DNA of 41,838 nucleotides from Anaerolinea thermophila. Lineage in GTDB: Bacteria; Chloroflexota; Anaerolineae; Anaerolineales; Anaerolineaceae. Shown in pieces: positions 7,264 through 15,958 of the stretch (positions are counted from its first letter, which is position 1; each line of letters opens with the position of its first letter). The stretch lies in the NCBI RefSeq assembly GCF_020723905.1, contig NZ_DYHZ01000007.1:1-41838 (forward strand), written 5' to 3'. A model generated the notes under the pieces. It was not told the DNA's origin. It did no database searches and was given only the letters and a program-made list of their open reading frames with translations. A program made the translations under genes and the position numbers.

Positions 7264-8520
7264 ATGAGCGATTGGGCAATTCGAGTTGAGCGATTGGGAA
7301 AACAATACCGCATTGGAACACTGAACAGTCAGCGTTACCAGACACTGCGCGACGCGATTACCGGTGTGTTCGATCGTTCTGCGCGCTCGGCTGTTTCCGG
7401 GCGTATCTGGGCATTGAAGGATGTGTCCTTTGAAGTGCGTCAGGGACAGGTGCTTGGAATCATCGGGCGCAATGGCGCGGGCAAGAGCACCCTGCTCAAA
7501 ATCCTCTCGCGGGTCACCCAGCCCACCGAGGGTTTTGGAGAAATCCGCGGGCGGGTTGGCTCTTTGCTGGAAGTAGGTACCGGCTTTCATCCTGAACTGA
7601 CCGGGCGGGAGAATATTTACCTGAACGGCGCCATCCTGGGCATGAAACGGCGCGAAATCGAGCGCAAGTTTGATGAGATTGTGGAGTTCGCCGAAGTCGG
7701 CGCTTTCATTGATACCCCCGTAAAGCGCTACTCCAGCGGGATGTATCTGCGTCTGGCGTTTGCTGTGGCTGCACATCTCGAACCGGAGATTCTGGTGGTG
7801 GATGAAGTGCTGGCGGTGGGTGATGCCGAGTTTCAGCGCAAATGCCTGGGAAAGATGAGCGATGTGGCTCAGGAAGGGCGCACGGTGCTTTTCGTCAGCC
7901 ACAACATGAGCGCCATTCTGCGCCTGACACAGGAAGCGCTGGTGATCGAAAAAGGTCGTTTGAAGTTGCGTGCGCCTACTGCCGAAGCCGTGGATTACTA
8001 CCTCTCGCAGGGGTATTCGCAGGAAGGGCAACGCACCTGGGATGCCGATGAAATCCCGCCCGAGGCGGCGCCTTTCCGCCCTCGTGCTGTGCGTGTACTC
8101 AGCGCAGAAGGCAGGGTGACCGATACAGTGCGATCTACTGAGCCCTTCCATATTGAAGTGGAGTACGCTCTGGATGCGCCTATCACCGGCTTGCGGGTGG
8201 GCATTTACCTGATGAGTATGCGCGGGGAGTACATCTTCACCTCTTTCGATACCGATGATCCCCAGCGCTTTGAGCGTTACCCGGTGCGGCAGCCCGGGGT
8301 GTATGTCAGCCGGTGTACTGTCCCGGCAGACTGGTTGAATGAAGGGCGTTACGCCGTGGGAATCAATGCCAGTTCCTTCCGGGTGCGCCGCTATTTTCAG
8401 GATGATCAGGCATTAAGTTTTATGGTGGATGCTACCGGCGCTCCCGGCACGCAGTGGACGGAAGCACGGTTGGGTCCATTGCGTCCGCGTCTGGACTGGA
8501 AAATTGAGGTGAAAGCATGA
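7264..8520 (+). CDS. wzt: Polysaccharide ABC exporter, ATPase with C-terminal glycan-binding-type domain
   Basis: The protein has 418 residues from the ATG at 7264, which follows the permease stop by one base. The ATPase domain (about 1-245) has Walker A GRNGAGKS (68-75), the YSSGM signature (156-160), Walker B ILVVDE (176-181) and a SHNM H-loop. A second domain (about 260-418) is beta-rich and corresponds in position to the carbohydrate-binding domain of Wzt from E. coli O8/O9a. That domain recognises the modified, non-reducing end of the finished chain. This implies that the exported glycan here carries a terminal cap. The methyltransferase two genes downstream is a candidate capping enzyme. 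The 3' end overlaps the next gene by four bases. Confidence 0.9.
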   Translation: MSDWAIRVERLGKQYRIGTLNSQRYQTLRDAITGVFDRSARSAVSGRIWALKDVSFEVRQGQVLGIIGRNGAGKSTLLKILSRVTQPTEGFGEIRGRVGSLLEVGTGFHPELTGRENIYLNGAILGMKRREIERKFDEIVEFAEVGAFIDTPVKRYSSGMYLRLAFAVAAHLEPEILVVDEVLAVGDAEFQRKCLGKMSDVAQEGRTVLFVSHNMSAILRLTQEALVIEKGRLKLRAPTAEAVDYYLSQGYSQEGQRTWDADEIPPEAAPFRPRAVRVLSAEGRVTDTVRSTEPFHIEVEYALDAPITGLRVGIYLMSMRGEYIFTSFDTDDPQRFERYPVRQPGVYVSRCTVPADWLNEGRYAVGINASSFRVRRYFQDDQALSFMVDATGAPGTQWTEARLGPLRPRLDWKIEVKA

Positions 8521-10133
8521 AAGCGGCAGGCAAGCAAGTCATCAAACACTTTTTGGGGCAGATTCCATTCACTGCCGAACTGTACTGGCTCTTGCGTCAG
8601 AATGGCAAGCCTATTCGCACGCGCTTTAGCCTGAAGCACCTGCAAACTGAACTGCCCGAGATGGTGCGTCAGGCGGAAGCCATGCATCGGGTAGTGGGAA
8701 CCAGCAAGAACGTCTTTATTTTTGCCACCCTCCATTACTGGATTGAACACACGGCTTTGTTAGGAATGGCGCTGGCGGCGCAGGGGCATCGGGTGACTCT
8801 CGGCTTTTTGCCTTATGCGGAGTGGCAGGAACCCATTAACCTGTTCGATTTGCGTCGGCAAAATGCCTATGCCCGTAAGGTGTTAAGCGGTGCAGAGCCC
8901 TGGCTCCATCCGGTTTCTTTCCTGAACACCCGCCCGACGGTGGTACGCCTGCCCGATGAAGTCATGGATGCAGTACGTCTGGTATCCAATTACGATGCTC
9001 AGTACACCCTGCAGGTGGAAGAGGTTGATCTGGAGAGCGACATTTACAAACTGCGCCTGGAGCGCAATACCGAAGCCGCCCGCACGCTGTACCCTTACCT
9101 CAAAGCCAACCGTCCGGATGTCATCATCGTTCCGAACGGGACCATTCAGGAACTGGGCGTAGCCTACCGGATTGCCCGTATCCTGAACATTCCTGTGGTC
9201 ACGTATGAATTTGGCGATCAGCGTCAGCGGATCTGGCTGGCGCAAAATGCCGAGGTCATGCGGCAGGAAACCGATGCGCTCTGGGCAGCCCATCAGGGCG
9301 CTTCGCTGACCCCGGAGCAACTGGAGCGGATGCGGGCGCTGTTCATGGCGCGTCAGCGTGGGGCGTTGTGGGAAAACTTTGCCCGTCAGTGGCAGGGCAC
9401 ACCGGCACAGGGCGGCAATACCATCCGCCAGCAATTGCATCTGGACGAACGACCTCTGGCGCTTCTGGCAACGAATGTGCTGGGCGATAGTCTTACCCTG
9501 GGACGTCAGGTCTTTTCCCAGAGCATGGCGGAATGGATCGAGCGCACGGTGCAGTACTTTGCCGGACGTCCCGATGTGCAACTGGTCATTCGTATTCACC
9601 CCGGCGAGGTGCTTACCCATGGGCAGTCCATGATGGACGTGGTCAAGCGCGTTCTACCGCGCCTGCCGGAACACATCCGCCTGATTGGACCGAAAGAAAA
9701 GATCAATACCTACGATCTGGTCGAGGTGGCGGATGTAGGGCTGGTTTATACCACCACCGTAGGCATGGAAATGGCGATGTGTGGCTTGCCGGTCATTGTC
9801 AGCGGGCAAACACACTACCGCGGCAGAGGTTTTACCTTCGATCCCGATTCGTGGGTGAGTTACTACAAACTGCTGGGACAAATTTTAAGCAAACCCTCCG
9901 CGTTCCGTCTCAGCCGCCAGCAGGTGGAAAGCGCCTGGGAGTACGCTTACCGCTTCTTCTTCGATTACCCCCGTCCTTTCCCGTGGCATCTGGTGCGCGC
10001 ATGGGAAGATTACAAAGCCCGCCCGCTTCAAAGCGTGTTGAGCGATGAAGGACTGGCGCAGTACGGCGATACCTTCCGCTATCTGGTGGGTGATGAAATC
10101 AACTGGGAACGCATCCTTCAGGAGAATGCATGA
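8517..10133 (+). CDS. Capsule-type glycosyltransferase (GT-B like)
   Basis: This 538-residue cytoplasmic protein resembles capsule polysaccharide biosynthesis proteins. The first half has a Rossmann-like segment (KNVFIFATLHYW, about 64-75) and VIIVPNGT. The second half holds the better conserved part: LVIRIHPGE (about 358-366) followed by INTYDLVEVADVGLVYTTTVGMEMAMCGLPVIV (about 393-425), the HP and TxGxE-type nucleotide-sugar site seen in KpsC/KpsS-like and related enzymes. It overlaps wzt by four bases (ATGA) and the methyltransferase gene by four bases. A second gene of the same general type lies at 24711-26321. KpsC/S enzymes use CMP-Kdo, so a CMP-ulosonic acid donor is possible here, but donor and acceptor are not known. 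Confidence 0.65.
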   Translation: MKAAGKQVIKHFLGQIPFTAELYWLLRQNGKPIRTRFSLKHLQTELPEMVRQAEAMHRVVGTSKNVFIFATLHYWIEHTALLGMALAAQGHRVTLGFLPYAEWQEPINLFDLRRQNAYARKVLSGAEPWLHPVSFLNTRPTVVRLPDEVMDAVRLVSNYDAQYTLQVEEVDLESDIYKLRLERNTEAARTLYPYLKANRPDVIIVPNGTIQELGVAYRIARILNIPVVTYEFGDQRQRIWLAQNAEVMRQETDALWAAHQGASLTPEQLERMRALFMARQRGALWENFARQWQGTPAQGGNTIRQQLHLDERPLALLATNVLGDSLTLGRQVFSQSMAEWIERTVQYFAGRPDVQLVIRIHPGEVLTHGQSMMDVVKRVLPRLPEHIRLIGPKEKINTYDLVEVADVGLVYTTTVGMEMAMCGLPVIVSGQTHYRGRGFTFDPDSWVSYYKLLGQILSKPSAFRLSRQQVESAWEYAYRFFFDYPRPFPWHLVRAWEDYKARPLQSVLSDEGLAQYGDTFRYLVGDEINWERILQENA

Positions 10134-10993
10134 GCGGAGAACCGGTTCGTCAACAGGTGCGATCATTCTACGATGAAATTGGCTGGCAGAAGGAAGCCGA
10201 TGGGCTGTATCAGAACGCCCGCTACGAGGATTTGCGTCCGGTTTCGGCGGAGTATATTCACCGCTGTCATCTGCGTGTCAATCGTCACCTCGCGCCTGAA
10301 GGGCGTTATCTGCTGGATGCCGGTTCAGGTCCGGTACAATATCCTGAATATCTCACCTACTCGCAGGGCTACCAGTACCGTGTCTGCGCCGATTTGTCCA
10401 TCGTTGCCCTGCAGGAAGCCCGCCGCCGTCTGGGCAACCATGCGCTGTGCGTGGTGGCAGATGTAGCGCATCTCCCCTTTGCCCCGGAAGCCTTTGATGG
10501 CGTGGTTTCTCTGCACACCCTGCATCATTTGCCGCTGGAGGAACAGCCCGGTGCGTATCAGGAACTGTTCCGCGTGTTGAAGAGCGGGAAGAAGGGTGTG
10601 GTGGTCAACGGATGGACAGACTCGCCACTGATGAGACGCTGGGCGCCGCTGGTCACACTGGCGGAGCGTCTGGGGACATGGCTGGCGCGTCTGCGCGGAC
10701 GGGCTGTGTCCGCAGAAAAGAAACCCGGAGCCACTCCCTCCCGTCCAACCGGGACGTTCGTGCGCAAACTGGATGCCGCCTGGCTCCGGGAACATCTGGA
10801 GGGCAAAATTCCTTACGAAATTTATGTCTGGCGCAGTGTCAGTGTGCGCTGGTTACGGGCTTTGATACACCCCATCACGGCGGGAAAATGGTGGCTCAAA
10901 TGGCTGTACTGGCTGGAAGAGCGGAATCCGCGCTGGTATGGGGAAAACGGACAGTATCCGATGATCGTGATTTCGAAAGAACGCAGGAGTTAA
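10130..10993 (+). CDS. SAM-dependent methyltransferase
   Basis: A 287-residue class I methyltransferase. Motif I is LLDAGSGPVQ (61-70), an acidic residue (Asp88) ends the second strand, VVADVAHLPFAPEAFDGVVSLH covers motifs II-III, and an LHHLP loop plus FRVLKSGKKGVVV complete the fold. Substrate cannot be read from the sequence. The C-terminal 100 residues are basic and amphipathic, which would suit membrane or glycolipid contact. Coupled by an ATGA overlap to the capsule-type glycosyltransferase and close to wzt, it may methylate a sugar, perhaps capping the chain before export as known for WbdD-type systems. That role is inference. Confidence 0.75.
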   Translation: MSGEPVRQQVRSFYDEIGWQKEADGLYQNARYEDLRPVSAEYIHRCHLRVNRHLAPEGRYLLDAGSGPVQYPEYLTYSQGYQYRVCADLSIVALQEARRRLGNHALCVVADVAHLPFAPEAFDGVVSLHTLHHLPLEEQPGAYQELFRVLKSGKKGVVVNGWTDSPLMRRWAPLVTLAERLGTWLARLRGRAVSAEKKPGATPSRPTGTFVRKLDAAWLREHLEGKIPYEIYVWRSVSVRWLRALIHPITAGKWWLKWLYWLEERNPRWYGENGQYPMIVISKERRS

Positions 10994-10997
10994 GCGC

Positions 10998-12005
10998 ATG
11001 GACTGGAGTCAAAAAGTTGTCCTGATTACCGGTGGTACCGGTTCCTTTGGCAAGAAATTCGTTGAAATCATGTTGAATGAGTATCATCCCGCCAAGTTGA
11101 TTATTTACAGTCGGGATGAACTGAAACAGCATGAGATGCGACAGGCGGGGTTCGATCACCCTTCCTTGCGTTACTTCCTCGGCGATGTACGCGACAAAGA
11201 CCGTCTGCGGCGCGCTTTTGAAGGGGTGAACATTGTGGTGCATGCCGCTGCACTCAAACAGGTGCCCGCCTGCGAGTACAACCCCATGGAAGCCATCAAG
11301 ACCAACATCCTCGGTAGCAGCAATGTAGTAGACGCCGCTCTGGATACCGGTGTGGAGAAAGTGCTGGCGCTCAGCACCGATAAAGCCGTCAATCCGGTCA
11401 ACCTGTATGGCGCAACCAAACTGGCGGCGGAGAAACTCATCATCCAGTCGAACGCCTATGCGGGTGGTAAGGTGACCCGCCTCTCATGTGTACGTTACGG
11501 CAACGTGGTTGGAAGCCGGGGGAGTGTGGTGCCGGTTTTCCTCAAACAGCGCGAGAACGGCAAAGTCACCGTCACCGATGAACGCATGACCCGTTTCTGG
11601 CTGACGCTGGAGCAGGGGGTGCGCTTTGTCATTCGCAGTATTGAACAAATGCGCGGTGGCGAAGTCTTTGTTCCCAAGATTCCCAGCATGTCCATTATGG
11701 ATCTGGCGCGGGCAGTGGCGCCGGAGAATGACATTGAAATCATCGGGATTCGACCCGGTGAAAAACTGCACGAGGTGCTGGTTTCTGAAGATGAAGCCCG
11801 CCATACGGTGGAACTGGAGGATATGTTCGTGGTCATGCCTGCCGAAGCCATCTGGTTTGGGCTGGACTGGCATGATAAGGGCAAACCTCTGCCCGACGGC
11901 TTCCGTTATGCCAGCAATAACAATTCCGAGTGGCTGACCATCGAACAGATTCGCGAGATGATTCGCCCCATTGAAGAAGCCCACCGTAAAGGCACGCTGG
12001 AGTAG
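10998..12005 (+). CDS. pseB: UDP-GlcNAc 4,6-dehydratase (inverting), PseB-like
   Basis: This 335-residue SDR of the PseB/FlaA1 family would convert UDP-GlcNAc to the 4-keto-6-deoxy-L-arabino sugar nucleotide (dehydration with C5 inversion). The NADP-binding motif TGGTGSFG is at 11-18. Asp128-Lys129 (STDKA) and Tyr137-x3-Lys141 (LYGATK) are the catalytic set of FlaA1. Further family features are AALKQVPACEYNP and RYGNVVGSRGSVVP. An AGGAG site precedes the ATG. It is followed by an RmlD-like reductase rather than the PseC aminotransferase of the pseudaminic acid pathway, and by an SAF-containing NeuB. So the keto group is more likely reduced than aminated. Known PseB/reductase pairs lead to L-sugars such as L-QuiNAc or L-FucNAc, an alternative fate. 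Confidence 0.9.
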   Translation: MDWSQKVVLITGGTGSFGKKFVEIMLNEYHPAKLIIYSRDELKQHEMRQAGFDHPSLRYFLGDVRDKDRLRRAFEGVNIVVHAAALKQVPACEYNPMEAIKTNILGSSNVVDAALDTGVEKVLALSTDKAVNPVNLYGATKLAAEKLIIQSNAYAGGKVTRLSCVRYGNVVGSRGSVVPVFLKQRENGKVTVTDERMTRFWLTLEQGVRFVIRSIEQMRGGEVFVPKIPSMSIMDLARAVAPENDIEIIGIRPGEKLHEVLVSEDEARHTVELEDMFVVMPAEAIWFGLDWHDKGKPLPDGFRYASNNNSEWLTIEQIREMIRPIEEAHRKGTLE

Positions 12006-12011
12006 AAACGA

Positions 12012-12947
12012 ATGGGAGAACGGCGTATACGTCTGCTGGTGACGGGAGCGAGCGGTTTGCTGGGCATCAACCTGTGCCTCGATGCAGTGGCTGATTTCGA
12101 GGTCACCGGGGTGGTGAACAGCCGCCGTCTGGCAGGCGCGCCGTTTCCTCAAATCCAGGTAGATTTCACACAGCCTGGTTCTGCGGCGAAGATCATTGAG
12201 GATATTTGCCCGCAATGGGTGGTGCATTGTGCTGCGCTGGCAGATCTGGACGCCTGCGAGAAAAATCCGGACCTTTCGACACGCCTGAATGCCCATCTGC
12301 CCGGAGAGGTGGCAGAAGCCTGCCGAAAGGTGGGAGCGCGCCTGGCACATATTTCCACCGATGCCGTGTTCGACGGCGAACGCGGCGGTTACAGCGAAGA
12401 AGACCAGCCCAACCCGCAAAGTGTTTACGCCCGCGATAAATGGCTGGGAGAGCAGGCGGTTCTGCAAGCCAATCCGCAGGCGATTGTGGCACGGGTGAAT
12501 TTCTATGGGTGGAGTTTACTGGGTCAGCGCAGTCTGGCGGAAAAATTTTTCTATACCCTATCGGCGGGCAGGGGCATGATGGGCTTTACCGATGTGTATT
12601 TCTGCCCGCTGGTTAACCGGCACCTTGCACATATTTTGCTGGAAATGCTGGAGAAAGGGTTGGAAGGACTGTACCACGTCTTCAGCAGAGAATGCCAGAG
12701 CAAATATGCCTTTGGGGTGGCGCTGGCGAGACGCTTTGGACTGGATGCCGGGCTGATTCGTCCCGTGTCTGTACAGGAAGCCGGTCTTTCAGCGCGCCGC
12801 TCTCCCAATCTGACGATGCGTGTAGATAAAATTGAGGCGGCGTTAGGGCATCCCATGCCCGGGCAGGAAGAGGAACTGGAAGCGTTCTATCGTCTGTATC
12901 AGGAGGGCTACCCTCAACGATTGCGGACGATGGTTGCTGTGGAGTAA
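12012..12947 (+). CDS. RmlD-like sugar-nucleotide 4-ketoreductase
   Basis: This 311-residue extended SDR is most like dTDP-4-dehydrorhamnose reductase (RmlD). The nucleotide-binding motif TGASGLLG is at 11-18, HCAALADLDACE near 72-83 and STDAVFDG at 115-122. The catalytic pair is Tyr139/Lys143 (YARDK) with a conserved LGE following. No rmlA, rmlB or rmlC lies nearby, so dTDP-rhamnose synthesis is unlikely. The gene begins seven bases after the PseB-like gene and probably reduces the 4-keto product of that enzyme. A reductase at this step is known in UDP-L-QuiNAc and related pathways (WbvR-type). What is odd is that a NeuB follows, which suggests feeding a 4-hydroxy rather than 4-amino 6-deoxy sugar into ulosonic acid synthesis. 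Confidence 0.75.
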   Translation: MGERRIRLLVTGASGLLGINLCLDAVADFEVTGVVNSRRLAGAPFPQIQVDFTQPGSAAKIIEDICPQWVVHCAALADLDACEKNPDLSTRLNAHLPGEVAEACRKVGARLAHISTDAVFDGERGGYSEEDQPNPQSVYARDKWLGEQAVLQANPQAIVARVNFYGWSLLGQRSLAEKFFYTLSAGRGMMGFTDVYFCPLVNRHLAHILLEMLEKGLEGLYHVFSRECQSKYAFGVALARRFGLDAGLIRPVSVQEAGLSARRSPNLTMRVDKIEAALGHPMPGQEEELEAFYRLYQEGYPQRLRTMVAVE

Positions 12948-12982
12948 GGTCTAGGTTTGCAGGCTGGAAAGGAGAGTTTCAC

Positions 12983-14050
12983 ATGGATATTCAAATTGGC
13001 AATCGTCTGGTTGGTTTGAAGCACCCCACCTATTTCATCGCCGATATCGCCGCTAATCACGATGGGAGTCTGGAACGGGCAAAGCAGTTGATTCGCCTGG
13101 CAAAAGAAGCCGGAGCGGATGCCGCAAAGTTTCAGAATTTCCGTGCCCCAAAAATTGTTTCGGATTACGGTTTCAAGTCTCTGGGCGGGCAGAAGTCACA
13201 TCAAGCCACGTGGCGAAAGAGTGTCTTCGAGGTCTATCAGGATGCGTCTATCCCCTTTGAATGGACGTATGAACTGAAAGCCGTATGCGATGAAGTGGGT
13301 ATTGACTATTTCTCTTCGCCCTATGACTTTGAAGCCACCGATTTCCTTGTGCCTTACATGCCTGCCATCAAAATCGGTTCTGGAGAAATCACCTGGCATG
13401 AAGCGCTGGAACACATCGCCCGCAAGGGATTGCCCGTCATCCTCGCGACCGGCGCGTCTGACATTGGCGAAGTTGCCGCGGCAGTGCGTCTGATTCTCTC
13501 GATTAACCCGCAACTGGTGTTGATGCAGTGCAATACCAATTACACAGCCAGTCTGGAGAACTTCAACCATGTGCATCTGAACGTGCTCAAAACCTACGGG
13601 TTGATGTTCCCGGACGTGGTGCTGGGACTGTCCGATCACACCCCCGGACATGCTGCCGTGCTGGGTGCGGTGGCGCTGGGTGCACGGGTCATTGAAAAAC
13701 ACTTTACCGATGACAACAACCGCGAAGGTCCCGACCATAAGTTTGCCATGAACCCCGATACCTGGGCGCAAATGGTGGAGAACACCCGTCAGTTGGAACG
13801 GGCACTGGGCTCGGCGGACAAATTCGTTGCCGAAAACGAGCAGGAAACGGTGGTATTGCAACGGCGGTGCCTGCGCGCGGCGCGGGATCTGCCTGCCGGA
13901 ACGGTCATCACCCGTGAGGATCTGGACGTTCTGCGTCCGGCGCCCCGTGATGCCATCATACCCTATGACATTCCGCGCGTGCTGGGCAAACGGCTGATTG
14001 TGGATAAAGTTGCCGGGCAGGAACTGCGCTGGACCGATCTGGGAGAGTAA
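12983..14050 (+). CDS. neuB: NeuB-family ulosonic acid synthase with SAF domain
   Basis: The protein has 355 residues and condenses a hexose derivative with phosphoenolpyruvate. The NeuB barrel (about 14-280) shows ADIAANHDG (20-28), AKFQ (48-51), KIGSGEI (130-136), ATGAS (155-159), QCNTNYTA (182-189), LSDHTPGH (216-223), EKHF (238-241) and GPDHKFAM (249-256). Residues about 290-350 form the SAF/antifreeze-like lid, with LPAGTVITREDLDVLRP. Several signature spots differ from classical NeuB (ADIAANHDG for AE-x-G-x-NHNG; NTNY for TSxYP), placing it in a distinct subfamily. Preceded by an AAAGGAG site and a 35-base gap. The neighbouring PseB-like, RmlD-like and SpsF-like genes suggest a 6-deoxy-hexosamine substrate, giving a 9-deoxy ulosonic acid. 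Product is inferred, not known. Confidence 0.85.
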   Translation: MDIQIGNRLVGLKHPTYFIADIAANHDGSLERAKQLIRLAKEAGADAAKFQNFRAPKIVSDYGFKSLGGQKSHQATWRKSVFEVYQDASIPFEWTYELKAVCDEVGIDYFSSPYDFEATDFLVPYMPAIKIGSGEITWHEALEHIARKGLPVILATGASDIGEVAAAVRLILSINPQLVLMQCNTNYTASLENFNHVHLNVLKTYGLMFPDVVLGLSDHTPGHAAVLGAVALGARVIEKHFTDDNNREGPDHKFAMNPDTWAQMVENTRQLERALGSADKFVAENEQETVVLQRRCLRAARDLPAGTVITREDLDVLRPAPRDAIIPYDIPRVLGKRLIVDKVAGQELRWTDLGE

Positions 14051-15193
14051 ATGCGCGTATTGTACTTCACCCGCGCCTACACCCCCCATGATCACCGCTT
14101 TCTTTCAGCACTGGCTGAAAGCGGACAGGAGGTGTTTTACCTGCCGCTGGAAAATGATGGCAAAGTGCTGGAAGACCGCCCGCTTCCCCCGCAGGTGGAG
14201 CGTCTCCACTGGCGGAGTGGGACGGGACGTTTCCGCTGGCGGGATGCGCCGGCGCGGGTGCTGGAATTGCGTCGTATGCTCCGCGCGTTAAAGCCGGATG
14301 TGGTTCACGCAGGTCCGGTGCAAACCTGTGCCTTTCTGTCGGCGCTGGCAGGGGTACACCCGCTGGTGACCATGTCCTGGGGTTCGGATTTGCTCAGAGA
14401 TGCTTACTCCAGCGGGTGGATGAAACAGGTGACCCGTTTTACCCTGCGCGCCAGCGATGTGCTGGTGGGCGATTGTCTTGCTGTCCGTGATGCCGCTGTG
14501 GAGTTTGGCTTTTCTCCTGAGAATGTGGTGCTCTTCCCCTGGGGTGTGGATCTGAATCGCTTCAAGCCTGCCGAAACGCCCTCTGCCCTGCGCGAGCGGC
14601 TGGGCTGGCAGGATGCCTTTGTGGTGCTGTCCCTGCGTTCATGGGAGCCAATCTACGGGGTGGAGACGGTGGTGGAAGCCTTTGCGCAAGCCATCCAGGA
14701 AGAACCGCGTCTGCGTCTGATTTTGCTGGGGCAGGGTTCGCTGGCGGGGCGCATTCAACAGCGCCTGCATCAGAAACAACTTCATGATGTGGTGTATCTG
14801 GGCGGACAGGTCAATCAGGAGGATTTACCACGCTTTTATCAGGCGGCAGATTTGTACGTCAGCGCTTCTCACTCCGATGGCTCTTCGGTCTCGTTGATGG
14901 AAGCGCTGGCAAGTGGATTGCCCGTGCTGGTTTCGGACATCCCCGGCAATCGCGAGTGGGTTGTGCCGGGTGAGGTGGGCTGGCTCTTCCCCGTTGACGA
15001 TGCATACACGCTGGCACAGGGCATTTTGCGGGCAGTGCGTGAGCCGCAAACGTTAGCAGAAATGCGCCTCCGCGCCCGCCACCTTGCCGAAGAACGCGCC
15101 GACTGGCGGAAAAACTTCCCGAAACTGCTGGATGCCTATTGCATGGCACTTCGGCGGGTGGGAAAAATGGTGGAGGAAAAGCAAACCGCATGA
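14051..15193 (+). CDS. GT4-family glycosyltransferase
   Basis: A 380-residue GT-B glycosyltransferase. The N-terminal domain begins MRVLYFTRAYTPHDHRFLSAL, and includes KPDVVHAGPVQT (about 79-90) and VTMSWGSDLL. The C-terminal GT4 domain (about 185-360) starts VVLSLRSWEPIYGVETVVEAF and includes YLGGQVNQEDLPRFYQAADLYVS and SHSDGSSVSLMEALASGLPVL. The last is the usual E-x7-E nucleotide-sugar motif, with Asp at the first acidic position. It follows the neuB stop directly, with a GGGAGAG site inside the neuB end, and overlaps spsF by four bases. The donor is unknown; retention of anomeric configuration is expected for GT4. Confidence 0.88.
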   Translation: MRVLYFTRAYTPHDHRFLSALAESGQEVFYLPLENDGKVLEDRPLPPQVERLHWRSGTGRFRWRDAPARVLELRRMLRALKPDVVHAGPVQTCAFLSALAGVHPLVTMSWGSDLLRDAYSSGWMKQVTRFTLRASDVLVGDCLAVRDAAVEFGFSPENVVLFPWGVDLNRFKPAETPSALRERLGWQDAFVVLSLRSWEPIYGVETVVEAFAQAIQEEPRLRLILLGQGSLAGRIQQRLHQKQLHDVVYLGGQVNQEDLPRFYQAADLYVSASHSDGSSVSLMEALASGLPVLVSDIPGNREWVVPGEVGWLFPVDDAYTLAQGILRAVREPQTLAEMRLRARHLAEERADWRKNFPKLLDAYCMALRRVGKMVEEKQTA

Positions 15194-15951
15194 GCAACAC
15201 AGTCATCATCATTCAAGCCCGTATGACATCCAGCCGGCTGCCCGGTAAAGTCCTGCTGGATTTGGGCGGACAACCCGCGCTGATGTGGTGTGTGGAACGC
15301 TGTAAGCAAGCCCGCTCCGCACAGCGGGTGGTGGTAGCCACCACGACCAATGAATCAGATGAACCTGTGGTAGAACTGTGCCATCAACGTGGCTGGGAGG
15401 TCTTCCGCGGCAGTGAATTCGATGTGCTGGATCGTTTTGTGCAGGCGGCGCGTTGGGCAAATGCAGATGTGGTGGTGCGCGTGACCGCCGATTGTCCGCT
15501 GATTGACCCTGCCGAAGTGGATCGGGTGGTGGATGCCTTTTTTGCCACCGGCGCCGATTTTGCTGCCAATCGCCTGCCGCCTCCGTGGAAGCGCACCACG
15601 CCCGTGGGGCTGGATACTGAAGTGTGCAGGATGACCGCACTGGAACGGGCATGGCGTGAAGCCACCCGGAAATTCGAGCGCGAACACGTCATGCCTTACC
15701 TGTATGATGAGCCAGGGCGCTTCCGCGTCCATATTGCCGACTGGGAGCGGGACTTAAGCCATCACCGCTGGACGCTGGATACCCCTGAAGATTACCAGTT
15801 CCTGCGCGAGGTTGTCCGCCGGCTGGATCATCGCATGGATGTGCGCTGGCAGGATGTGCTGGCTTTGCTGGAAGCCGAACCTGAATTAATGCAGATCAAT
15901 GCAGGTGTGCGCCATAAGTCTGGTCTGGAACACGATGCCCGCATGAAATGA
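15190..15951 (+). CDS. spsF: SpsF-type cytidylyltransferase (CMP-ulosonic acid synthesis)
   Basis: The protein has 253 residues and belongs to the nucleotidyltransferase (GT-A like) group with SpsF, PseF and KdsB relatives. The N-terminus IIQARMTSSRLPGKVLLDLGG (about 5-25) is the nucleotide-binding loop; VVRVTADCPLIDP (about 97-109) is the metal-binding strand; WTLDTPEDY lies near the C-terminus. The ATG at 15190 overlaps the GT4 stop codon. An upstream in-frame start would overlap that gene more and lacks a ribosome-binding site. With the NeuB two genes upstream this makes an SpsE/SpsF-like pair, so it likely activates that ulosonic acid as a CMP sugar in the cytoplasm. Substrate specificity is not visible. 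Confidence 0.8.
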   Translation: MSNTVIIIQARMTSSRLPGKVLLDLGGQPALMWCVERCKQARSAQRVVVATTTNESDEPVVELCHQRGWEVFRGSEFDVLDRFVQAARWANADVVVRVTADCPLIDPAEVDRVVDAFFATGADFAANRLPPPWKRTTPVGLDTEVCRMTALERAWREATRKFEREHVMPYLYDEPGRFRVHIADWERDLSHHRWTLDTPEDYQFLREVVRRLDHRMDVRWQDVLALLEAEPELMQINAGVRHKSGLEHDARMK

Positions 15952-15958
15952 GTGTCCG

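Noticed and set aside
12012-12947. dTDP-L-rhamnose synthesis
   Set aside because: Only an RmlD-like gene is found; RmlA, RmlB and RmlC are missing, and its partner is a UDP-GlcNAc dehydratase.
10998-15951. Standard pseudaminic acid pathway
   Set aside because: PseB-like and NeuB-like proteins are present, but PseC, PseH and PseG counterparts are absent and the slot after PseB holds a reductase.
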